Part shown: piece by piece, positions 8,028 through 15,389 of the stretch
Numbering within the stretch: position 1 is the first letter of the stretch
Layout of the letters: each line of letters begins with the position of its first letter
NCBI GenBank assembly: GCA_023409695.1
Contig: JAEYQZ010000077.1
Span: 1 to 22,100 of the forward strand
Direction: 5' to 3'
Length of the DNA stretch: 22,100 nt
Source: Methanobacteriota archaeon
GTDB taxonomy: Archaea > Methanobacteriota > Methanobacteria > Methanobacteriales > Methanobacteriaceae
The notes under the pieces: model-generated
Seen by the model: the letters and a program-made list of their open reading frames with translations, nothing else
Told to the model about the DNA's origin: nothing
Database searches by the model: none
Program-made: the position numbers and the translations under genes

Positions 8028-9162
8028 AATATTATTTGTTCATAACACGGCTATGCCCTATAGAATACCATTTTTTAAAGTATTAACCGAAAAATATGAT
8101 GTTAAATTCATTTTTACGCATTTTAAAAGATCTTTTAAAAGAAGAGGAATGGGTGCAACAATTCATGAACTGGAAAATTCAGACTATAAAATCTTAGATA
8201 ACAGACTTCCAATGGAAAATGTTTTAAACCTGCTGTTTATATTATTAAAAACTGATTTTGATATTGTTGTAGGCAGTATAGATTATATTCCTCCTTCAGC
8301 ACTCATTACAAATTTTTTATGTTTTTTTATTGGGAAATTGAAGGGTAAAAAAACAATATTTTGGTGTGAGGAGTGGGGATGGCCCAAGCATCCTTTAAGA
8401 AAAATGATTTCGCCATTTTTAAACCATATAATATGTAACTGCGATGCATTAGTTGTACCTGGTAAAATACATAAAGAACATGTGATTTCATTGGGGGCAC
8501 CAGCTGAAAAAGTATTTATCCTTCCAAATGCGACTAATTTAACTATAAAATCTTTAGATTACTTAAAAATGGAAAAATTAAAATATAAATGGCATGATCA
8601 AAAAGTAATCCTTTATGTAGGGCAGTTAAGAAAATTAAAGGGTGTCCATTATTTAATAAAGGCATTTGCCAAACTTAAATCTGAAGTTGATAATGTTAAT
8701 TTATTAATTATAGGAAAAGGGGAATATGAAGATAGGCTCATTACTTTATGTAAAAAACTAAATATGACCCGTGAAGTTCGTTTTTTGGGATTTATTAAAA
8801 ATGAAGATTTAGGGCCCTATTATCTACTGGCAGATCTTTTTGTAATGCCGTCGGTAATAGACTATGGTTTTGCAGAGGCATGGGCACTGGTTGTAAATGA
8901 ATCTATGGCATTTGAAACACCGGTAATAGCTACAGATGCAGTTGGTTGTGCTTTTGAAATGATTGAAAATAATGTAAATGGTTATATCATACCTGAAAAA
9001 GATGAAAATGCTTTGTATAAATCTATGTTAAAGCTACTGTCTGATGATCACTTAATAGAAAAGATGGGTAAAAATTCCAGGGTGAAAGTAGAAAAAGAAT
9101 TTACTTATGAAAAAATGATTGATGGCTTTAATCAGGCAGTAAAATTTTTAAAAATTTCTTAA
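8020..9162 (+). CDS. GT4 family glycosyltransferase (GT-B fold)
   Basis: This is a 380-aa retaining glycosyltransferase. The start at ATG 8020 gives MVKILFVHNT, the first beta strand expected of a GT-B enzyme. The longer frame from GTG 7960 would add 20 residues read out of frame inside the previous gene and is unlikely. Donor-site elements are YVGQLRKLKG (199-208), IGKGEYEDRL (231-240) and the E-x7-E pair E286...E294 in GFAEAWALVVNESMAFE. The acceptor domain contains EEWGWPKHP (117-125). It overlaps the polytopic protein gene by 8 bp, so it is the last gene of a coupled plus-strand operon. It ends tail-to-tail with the minus-strand GT4, overlapping by 15 bp. Acceptor unknown. Confidence 0.88.
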   Translation: MVKILFVHNTAMPYRIPFFKVLTEKYDVKFIFTHFKRSFKRRGMGATIHELENSDYKILDNRLPMENVLNLLFILLKTDFDIVVGSIDYIPPSALITNFLCFFIGKLKGKKTIFWCEEWGWPKHPLRKMISPFLNHIICNCDALVVPGKIHKEHVISLGAPAEKVFILPNATNLTIKSLDYLKMEKLKYKWHDQKVILYVGQLRKLKGVHYLIKAFAKLKSEVDNVNLLIIGKGEYEDRLITLCKKLNMTREVRFLGFIKNEDLGPYYLLADLFVMPSVIDYGFAEAWALVVNESMAFETPVIATDAVGCAFEMIENNVNGYIIPEKDENALYKSMLKLLSDDHLIEKMGKNSRVKVEKEFTYEKMIDGFNQAVKFLKIS

Positions 9163-10242
9163 TGCATTATTATAAACGTTTTCCAGCATTTGAACTGTCT
9201 GTTTCCAACTGTATTTGGACGCTTTTTTCATGTTCTGCTTGGAAATTCTTTTTCTTAATTCCTTATCTTCTAAAAGCAGCAATATTTTTTCTGCTATTTC
9301 TTTAGAATTTTGGGGCCTTACAAGGAATCCGTTTTTACAATCTTCAATTATTTCGTTTATTCCATTTACATCCGTGGCAACAACTGGCAGCCCTGATGCC
9401 ATTGCTTCCAGTAGAACGTTAGGGAAACCTTCCTGTAAACTGGGAAGGGTAAATATATCTGAATTTTTGAGGTAAACAGGAACTTCTTCAGTGGCTACTT
9501 TTCCTGAAAATGTAACTATGTCATTTATATTTAATTTAGTTACCAATTTTTCTAAATTTTCCTTTTGAGGACCTTCACCAACAATTAATAGCCGCGAATT
9601 TATGTCTTTTTTCGTTATATATCTCATAGCTTCTATTAAATAACTTAATCCTTTTTCTAGTCTCAGATTTCCTACAAATATTATTTTTGTATCTGATGAT
9701 TCACTAAACTTTGGAGATGAATCATTAAATCGATCAATATCGATACCGTTAGGGATTACTGAAATTTCTTTAGCACTGATTTTTTGCATTTCTTTCTTCA
9801 TATGTTCTGTTAATGCTATTACTGAATTTGCATTGTTTAAAATCGCTTTAACAAGAATTTTTTCCACATTAAATGGATATATATCACCTCCACGTCCATA
9901 AACAACGTAAGGTATTTTAAGTAATTTTTTTATTAGAAATGCGGTAAAGCCTGATATTCCACTTGTTGAGATTCCCTGGGCGTGTATTATTTCAGGATTT
10001 ATTTCTTTAATAACTGGTAAAATATTTCGTTGATCAAAAAGAGGCCCTATGATTTTAGTTTTTCTCATGCCTACCGGGTGAACTACGAATTTGTCTTCAT
10101 TTAAAGAATCACTGTAAGAAGAAGTTATGATATGAATTGAATGTCCCTTATTGGCTAAGTGTTTTGCAATGTTGTAGGATGCGATTTCCATTCCACCTAC
10201 TCTATCTGGGGGAAATCCAGAAACTAAAATGGCAATTTTCAT
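9148..10242 (-). CDS. GT4 family glycosyltransferase (GT-B fold)
   Basis: This 364-aa protein has the classic GT4 layout. The N-terminus MKIAILVSGFPPDRVGGMEI carries the acceptor-side GGME (16-19), and NGID is at 165-168. The donor domain shows FVGNLRLEKG (189-198), VGEGPQK (221-227) and the E-x7-E pair E271...E279 in PSLQEGFPNVLLEAMASG. It probably transfers a hexose or related sugar to a lipid-linked or protein-linked glycan precursor. It is the last gene of the minus-strand operon: its ATG overlaps the methyltransferase stop (10239-10242). Its 3' end overlaps the convergent GT4 by 15 bp, with no room for a terminator hairpin between them. Confidence 0.92.
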   Translation of the reverse strand: MKIAILVSGFPPDRVGGMEIASYNIAKHLANKGHSIHIITSSYSDSLNEDKFVVHPVGMRKTKIIGPLFDQRNILPVIKEINPEIIHAQGISTSGISGFTAFLIKKLLKIPYVVYGRGGDIYPFNVEKILVKAILNNANSVIALTEHMKKEMQKISAKEISVIPNGIDIDRFNDSSPKFSESSDTKIIFVGNLRLEKGLSYLIEAMRYITKKDINSRLLIVGEGPQKENLEKLVTKLNINDIVTFSGKVATEEVPVYLKNSDIFTLPSLQEGFPNVLLEAMASGLPVVATDVNGINEIIEDCKNGFLVRPQNSKEIAEKILLLLEDKELRKRISKQNMKKASKYSWKQTVQMLENVYNNALRNF

Positions 10243-10880
10243 TTCTTTGCCACCAGAAATAAATTTTGATCCTTTAGAAAGCCAAATTTCTCAATTAGCC
10301 ATCTGAAGTATTTTAAAAATTTATAGGTAGCATTAAAACCTATAGGCACTTTTTTAATTTTAATTAGTTCAAAATTATCTTTTAGTATTAGTGAAATGTT
10401 TTTTTCATTGAAAACTTGAATATGGCCCCATCTATGGAATTTAATCCCACAATCAGGACATGAAACTATATTCTGGTTTAAATTTTCGTTGTAAGGAACT
10501 GTAATAATTAGATGGCCTTCTTTTTTTAAAACCCGGTTAATTTCAATTATTCCTTTATTTAATGTATCATTATCGAGATGTTCAAGAACTTCAGTGGCAA
10601 AGATAGTGTCAAATGAGCGATCTCTGAAGGGCATATTTGAAATATCACCTTTTATTATGTTTGATTGTTTAGGTGCAATATCTAAGCCTGTAGAGTTGGG
10701 AATTAAATTAATTAAGGCACCTGAACCCGCCCCTATGTCTAAGACTTTACTTCCAATATATTTATTTGACATTTTTAATATTTCTGGGGCAGATACATCA
10801 CCTGCATAATCAGCGTCATTCTTTTCCCAGAAATCAGATGCATCTTTTTTATCCCAATTTTTCTTTAAAGTACACATCAT
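10239..10880 (-). CDS. Class I SAM-dependent methyltransferase with CPxCG motif
   Basis: This 213-aa protein belongs to the Methyltransferase_11 type. The SAM-binding motif I VLDIGAGSGA is at 46-55, the acidic GLDI at 65-68, the post-motif DTIFATEVLEHL at 91-102, and VLKKEGHLIITVP near 117-129. SCPDCGIKFHRWGH (140-153) is a Cys/His cluster that could bind zinc or shape the acceptor site. Its start (ATG at 10880 or 10877) lies 32 bp inside the 3' end of the asparagine synthase-like gene, and its stop overlaps the next GT4 start, so it is translationally coupled. The context suggests methylation of a sugar on the surface glycan; the acceptor is not visible in the sequence. Confidence 0.85.
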   Translation of the reverse strand: MMCTLKKNWDKKDASDFWEKNDADYAGDVSAPEILKMSNKYIGSKVLDIGAGSGALINLIPNSTGLDIAPKQSNIIKGDISNMPFRDRSFDTIFATEVLEHLDNDTLNKGIIEINRVLKKEGHLIITVPYNENLNQNIVSCPDCGIKFHRWGHIQVFNEKNISLILKDNFELIKIKKVPIGFNATYKFLKYFRWLIEKFGFLKDQNLFLVAKK

Positions 10881-12693
10881 ACCACACTCCCAAAGTAAAT
10901 ATGCTCCATATAATTCCTGTACGATAAGTATTGCCGTTTTTCAGATTTTTAGCAATTTTTTCGATTTTTTCTTTTTTAAAAAGGTTGTTTATAAACTTAT
11001 TTTCATAAAATGTTTCCAGAATTTTATCTTTTAATCCATCTTCTGTTATCCAACTTTTTAATGGGGTTCCAAAGCCTTGTTTTTTTCTTTTAATAATTAA
11101 AGGGGGCAATAAGTCCTTGACTGCCATTTTAAGAATATATTTTTCATTTCCATTTTGTAATTTTAGGGAGGGAGGTATCGAAAAAGCATACTGAACTACG
11201 TTTTTATCCATAAGAGGCAATCTTTCTTCAAGGGAATTTGCCATTGTGGCTTTATCTGCTTTCATCAAAAATTTCTCTGGCAGTAAATTCTTACAATCTA
11301 CAGCAAGCATCCTGTTCAATGGATTTTTCATATTGCATGGTGCAAATGCATAATTTTCAATATTTTTTGTTTTTAAATTTGTTAACCAGCTAAGCTCCTC
11401 ATCAGTCATAACTCTGGCAGTATGCATATGTGAACTTTCTAAGGGCAATTTTGCAAAATTTAAGGCTATATTTGTCAGATATTTTTCAACAGGGCTTCTA
11501 TAAATGTTTCCTTTATCAGGGAGATTATTAATAATTGGAACTGCTAATTTTTTTGCAAAGGAATTATTTAATATGGAATGCAGTTTAAGATTGTCTTTAT
11601 AACTGGAATATCCTGCAAACAGTTCGTCTCCTGCCTCTCCAGCAATAATTACTTTGACGTAATCTTTAGCTAAAGATGCTAAAAAATAGTTATTTATGAT
11701 CGCTGCATCACCAAGGGGTTCATCATTGTACCATGTGATTTTATCAATGTTCTTTTCTACCATCTCGGATGTAAGGGTAATTTCATGATGTATGGTATTT
11801 AAATGGTCTGAAACGATTTTAGCATATTCTAACTCAGAAAAAGATTCAAAGCCTATGGAAAATGTGTGGAAATCATAATCCATTAACGGCCGGGTTAATG
11901 CAGTGGTAGTACTTGAATCTAACCCTCCAGATAAAAAAGAACCTACAGGAACATCTGATATTACTCTGTATTCGGCTGAATTTTGGAGTAAATTTCTTAA
12001 TTTCTGAATTATTTTCGCTTCATCTTCACAGGTAATGTCTTCAAAAAAATTCCAGTATCTTCTGATCTTCAATTCATTATCTTTAATAGTTAAAATATGT
12101 CCAGCTGGTAACTTTTTAACGCCTTCAAATAGCGTATTAGTTCCAACAGTATATTGATAACATAAAAAACTGGATAAAGCTTCTTGATTGATTTGTTTTT
12201 TGATATCTGTATTTAAAATTCCCTTAATTTCAGATGCAAAAAAAAGTTTTCCATCATTATTAAAGTAATATAACGGCTTTTTTCCCATTGGATCTCTGGC
12301 TAATATTAATTTTTTATTATGCTTGTCCCAGATAGCAAATGCAAACATCCCATTTATCTTTTCTACTAAATTTTCTCCGTATTCTTCATATAAATGGACA
12401 AGAAGTTCAGTATCTGAGTTTGTATAGAATTCATGTCTTGAATTTAAGTTCTCTTTCAATTCAAGATAATTATAGATTTCTCCGTTTAGTATAACCCATA
12501 TATCTTCATTTTCATTATGAATTGGTTGATGGCCAGTTTCAAGATCGATAATGCTTAGTCTTCTATGTCCCAGTGAGATATCATCATCTAAAAAGTAACC
12601 ATGATCATCAGGACCTCTGTGGGTCAAACTATTGCACATTTTCTTAATTGTTTTAGAATCTTCCATTCTGTAGATTCCACATATTCCGCACAT
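10849..12693 (-). CDS. asnB: Glutamine-dependent asparagine synthase-like amidotransferase
   Basis: This 614-aa, full-length two-domain enzyme uses glutamine ammonia and ATP to amidate a carboxylate. The N-terminal glutaminase domain starts with MCGICGIYRM (Cys2 nucleophile after Met removal) and has THRGPDDHG (24-32), RRLSIIDL and GEIYNY (71-76). The synthetase domain carries the ATP pyrophosphatase loop SGGLDSS (255-261) and later GEAGDELFAGY. GGGAG overlapping the flippase stop serves as ribosome binding site; the gap is only 4 bp. AsnB paralogs inside glycan clusters sometimes amidate uronic acids rather than making asparagine; a uronate-producing dehydrogenase lies 2.7 kb away. The family assignment is firm, but the true substrate is open. 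Confidence 0.9.
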   Translation of the reverse strand: MCGICGIYRMEDSKTIKKMCNSLTHRGPDDHGYFLDDDISLGHRRLSIIDLETGHQPIHNENEDIWVILNGEIYNYLELKENLNSRHEFYTNSDTELLVHLYEEYGENLVEKINGMFAFAIWDKHNKKLILARDPMGKKPLYYFNNDGKLFFASEIKGILNTDIKKQINQEALSSFLCYQYTVGTNTLFEGVKKLPAGHILTIKDNELKIRRYWNFFEDITCEDEAKIIQKLRNLLQNSAEYRVISDVPVGSFLSGGLDSSTTTALTRPLMDYDFHTFSIGFESFSELEYAKIVSDHLNTIHHEITLTSEMVEKNIDKITWYNDEPLGDAAIINNYFLASLAKDYVKVIIAGEAGDELFAGYSSYKDNLKLHSILNNSFAKKLAVPIINNLPDKGNIYRSPVEKYLTNIALNFAKLPLESSHMHTARVMTDEELSWLTNLKTKNIENYAFAPCNMKNPLNRMLAVDCKNLLPEKFLMKADKATMANSLEERLPLMDKNVVQYAFSIPPSLKLQNGNEKYILKMAVKDLLPPLIIKRKKQGFGTPLKSWITEDGLKDKILETFYENKFINNLFKKEKIEKIAKNLKNGNTYRTGIIWSIFTLGVWYDVYFKEKLG

Positions 12694-12697
12694 TCTA

Positions 12698-14122
12698 TTA
12701 CTCCCTGTTGAATATCCTTTTAAAAATTATCAGATCACTTTCTGAAAATGTCTTCACAGCAAATAAAATTGCAAAATAAATTAGTATAGACAGTAATATT
12801 GCAATTAAAAGGTTATTTTTAAAGTAATTTGCCACTAAAAAAACAAAGAAGCTTGCAATCACTGGTTTGATTACAATTGTTTTAATTTCTATTTTACAGA
12901 TATTTTTTGAAATAAAATAAACACTCAATACCAGCGATAGAAATTCTGTTAAAACTGTGACAATGGATGATCCTAAATAACTGAAGTAAGGTATAAGTAA
13001 AATATTAGCTGTTATATTGAAAATCATGCAAATTGAAAGGATTATAAGCAGCAATTTTTGTTTATTTATAGATATCAATAATATCCTGAAGATATAAGTC
13101 AAATAAATAATGGGTATAACCCAGATAAGAATTTTTAAAGCAGTACTCGATTGTATAAAACCGGTTCCATAAACCAGTAAAATAATTTGATCGGAAAGTG
13201 CTACACTTCCTGCTGCTATTGGCAAACCTAATATGAGCAAATATTTAAAAGATTTATGATAAGAAAAACTCAAAGAATCCTTTGAATAAACATGTAATTT
13301 AGAAAAAACAGGGTATACAGCTGTAGAAAAAACTATAGGTACTGCCATTAAGGCTTCAATTAATTTATAGGAAGCATTATAATAACCGACAGCAATATTC
13401 CCTTTGATAAGTGAAAGTATGACTGTATCAATTCTAAATACTATTATAGAAAATAATATGGCAAACGATATTGGAAGAGATTTTAATAAAGCCCATTTCC
13501 AAAAATAAAAGTCAATTTCAATTTTGGGCAGTACAAATTTTTTTATACATATTAATGCTGAGTAGATGAAGAAAAACAAATTAGCAATTAGATAAGCAAA
13601 TGCAAACCAGATTATATCTAGTTTAAATATTATAGCGATTAAAGCACCTGCGAGTAGGAAAGAATTATTTAATATCTGCCCAATAGCTCTAAATTCCATT
13701 TTTTCATAGGATTGGAAGATAGAATTGAAGATATCTGCTGCTACTGCAAAAACAGTGGATAGTGTTATTATATAAATTATATTCTTTACAACTGGAGGAT
13801 ATGAGAACATATTTACAAATATTACAATGACTAAAAAGATGAATAAAGATAAAATAGCCCTGATTAGTATGGTATTTCCTAAAAATTTGCCGGCTAGTTT
13901 TTTATCCTTTGAGACTTCACGGGTAGTAAAAGTACTGAGTCCTAGATCCATGAATACTCCAAATATTCCAGTAAATGCAATTGCAAATGATAATGTTCCA
14001 AAATCTTCAGCGCCCAGATACCTGGCGCTGTATATTATATAAAAAAATCCTAAAATATAGCCTAAAAACTGGGAAATGAATAATATTGCAGTATTTTTAG
14101 CTAATTTCCGTGCACCATTCAT
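12698..14122 (-). CDS. Wzx-like lipid-linked oligosaccharide flippase
   Basis: This 474-aa, highly hydrophobic protein has about 12-14 transmembrane helices over its whole length. The N-terminus (LAKNTAILFISQFLGYILG), RYLGAEDFGTLSFA (34-47) and LGLSTFTTREVSKDK are hallmarks of the polysaccharide transporter (PST/MOP) family, which moves lipid-linked glycans across the membrane. It is the first gene of the tight operon flippase, amidotransferase, methyltransferase, GT4. The ATG at 14122 has only a weak site (GGT about 7 nt upstream). About 120 bp of AT-rich DNA separate it from the epimerase gene. It probably exports the glycan assembled by the surrounding transferases. Confidence 0.9.
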   Translation of the reverse strand: MNGARKLAKNTAILFISQFLGYILGFFYIIYSARYLGAEDFGTLSFAIAFTGIFGVFMDLGLSTFTTREVSKDKKLAGKFLGNTILIRAILSLFIFLVIVIFVNMFSYPPVVKNIIYIITLSTVFAVAADIFNSIFQSYEKMEFRAIGQILNNSFLLAGALIAIIFKLDIIWFAFAYLIANLFFFIYSALICIKKFVLPKIEIDFYFWKWALLKSLPISFAILFSIIVFRIDTVILSLIKGNIAVGYYNASYKLIEALMAVPIVFSTAVYPVFSKLHVYSKDSLSFSYHKSFKYLLILGLPIAAGSVALSDQIILLVYGTGFIQSSTALKILIWVIPIIYLTYIFRILLISINKQKLLLIILSICMIFNITANILLIPYFSYLGSSIVTVLTEFLSLVLSVYFISKNICKIEIKTIVIKPVIASFFVFLVANYFKNNLLIAILLSILIYFAILFAVKTFSESDLIIFKRIFNRE

Positions 14123-14240
14123 TTTTTTACCAAAAATCTATTTTAATCAGCTAATTAGCCTCTATTTCATATGATTGTCATGGTATGATAATTTTTTGTA
14201 ATATAACTAATAATGATGTTTTTTATTATATTTCTCTAAT

Positions 14241-15173
14241 TTAATGGGGATAATTAATAAAAAAGTTAATAGTTTCTTCTAATTCATTCTTAAAATCGTC
14301 TTCAGGTTCATATCCAAATGATTTTGCTGCATTTATATCTGCAAGGGAATGCTTAATATCTCCAAGCCGTGGGCTAACATAATTTGACTTAATATTGGTT
14401 TTAAGAAGTTCATTTAACATGGCAACAAGATCGTTTAATATAATGCTCCTTCCACAGGCGATATTATAAATTCCAGTTTTATTTGATTTTGCAGCCAAGA
14501 TATTTGCATCTACAACGTTTTTAACAAAGGTAAAATCCCGGCTTTGCTGTCCGTCGCCATACACTGTTGGTGATTTTCCTTTAAGGATGGAAGTTATAAA
14601 TTTAGGGATTACCGCTGCATATTGTGAATGTGGATCTTGTCTGGGGCCAAAAACATTGAAATATCTTAAAGAGATAGTTTGAATGCCGTATATTTCTTTA
14701 AAAACTTTACAATAATGCTCACAGGTAGCCTTAGTAATTGCATAAGGTGATTTAGGATTAATGGGCATAGTTTCAATTTTAGGTAACGCTGGGGTATCTC
14801 CATAAACAGAAGATGAAGATGCAAAAATAACCTTTTTGATATCAAGTTCATAGGCCGCTACTAAAATTTTTAATGTACCCGTAATATTTGTTTCATTTGA
14901 TTTTAAAGGATTATTTATGCTTCTTGGGACACTTGGAATAGCAGCTTGATGAAAAATATATTCACAACCTTCAAAAATATCATTAAGATTAACAGAATTT
15001 ATATCTTCTAAATTTAATTTAATGTGGGACATATCCAGATGTTTAATGTTTTCTATTTTCCCTGTTGATTGATTATCAATAATTACTACTTCATTATCTT
15101 GAGATAATTCTTCAACTAGATTAGATCCAATAAATCCAAGCCCACCGGTTACTGCTACTTTTTTATTCTTAAT
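14241..15173 (-). CDS. NAD-dependent sugar-nucleotide epimerase/dehydratase with ATT start
   Basis: This is a short-chain dehydrogenase/reductase of the UDP-glucose (or GlcNAc) 4-epimerase type. The first ATG, at 15032, would give 263 residues and no nucleotide-binding loop. The same frame stays open upstream and encodes KNKKVAVTGGLGFIGSNLVE, the expected Rossmann motif GxxGxxG, then VVIIDNQSTG with the NAD-binding Asp. From ATT 15171-15173 the protein is 310 residues, the normal family length. AAAGGAG (15183-15189) lies 9 nt before that ATT, and no ATG, GTG or TTG exists in frame upstream. Further motifs are HQAA, SSSSVYG, the catalytic YAITK, LRYFNVFGPRQDP and GDGQQSRDF. It would supply an epimerised UDP-sugar for the glycan. 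Substrate specificity is not resolved. Confidence 0.82.
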   Translation of the reverse strand: MKNKKVAVTGGLGFIGSNLVEELSQDNEVVIIDNQSTGKIENIKHLDMSHIKLNLEDINSVNLNDIFEGCEYIFHQAAIPSVPRSINNPLKSNETNITGTLKILVAAYELDIKKVIFASSSSVYGDTPALPKIETMPINPKSPYAITKATCEHYCKVFKEIYGIQTISLRYFNVFGPRQDPHSQYAAVIPKFITSILKGKSPTVYGDGQQSRDFTFVKNVVDANILAAKSNKTGIYNIACGRSIILNDLVAMLNELLKTNIKSNYVSPRLGDIKHSLADINAAKSFGYEPEDDFKNELEETINFFINYPH

Positions 15174-15210
15174 TTTTCCTGTCTCCTTTAGTAAACATGG
15201 TATATGTTAC

Positions 15211-15276
15211 TATTTAATGAGTTTCTGTGTGAATCTTTGCTCATTTTCTAAAAAGATTAGGGATAATCTATAAATA
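15211..15276 (-). promoter_or_regulatory. Possible TATA boxes of the epimerase gene
   Basis: Two minus-strand candidates exist. ATTAAATA (15211-15218) predicts transcription starting near 15189, at the ribosome binding site of the ATT start. TATTTATAG (around 15267-15276) predicts a start near 15245 with a 70-nt leader. Both place the transcript start upstream of the proposed ATT rather than near the internal ATG at 15032. Confidence 0.35.
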
Positions 15277-15290
15277 CCAATAAGGTAATA

Positions 15291-15332
15291 TTAGTATGTA
15301 ATTACTTATTAATGTTACTAAGTAATTACTTA
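15291..15332. promoter_or_regulatory. Palindromic motif sites 3 and 4 between epimerase and dehydrogenase
   Basis: GTAATTACTTA is present twice, at 15298-15308 and 15322-15332 (24 bp start to start). The second copy is part of a perfect 14-bp palindrome, TAAGTAATTACTTA (15319-15332). The first sits in TTAGTA-N6-TACTTA (15291-15308), which matches site 1 at 1656-1673 in all but one base. An extra half-site TACTAA lies at 15316-15321. The block is placed between divergent genes, where one regulator could control both. Confidence 0.5.
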
Positions 15333-15348
15333 AATATTATTTAATATT

Positions 15349-15366
15349 ATTTAATATATTTATATT
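15349..15366 (+). promoter_or_regulatory. Probable TATA region of the nucleotide-sugar dehydrogenase
   Basis: The overlapping AT tracts TTTAATATA and TTTATATT lie about 25-40 bp before the GTG start at 15390. The exact box cannot be picked, because the region is almost pure A/T. Confidence 0.35.
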
Positions 15367-15389
15367 ATTTGTTTGGCATGGTGAATTAG

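Noticed and set aside
14666..14851. 61-aa minus-strand frame inside the epimerase
   Set aside because: It is a different-frame shadow with no start signal and a low-complexity Leu-rich product.
14241..15032. Epimerase as a truncated pseudogene starting at ATG 15032
   Set aside because: The missing N-terminal Rossmann motif is intact in frame upstream with a ribosome binding site. Only the start codon is unusual.
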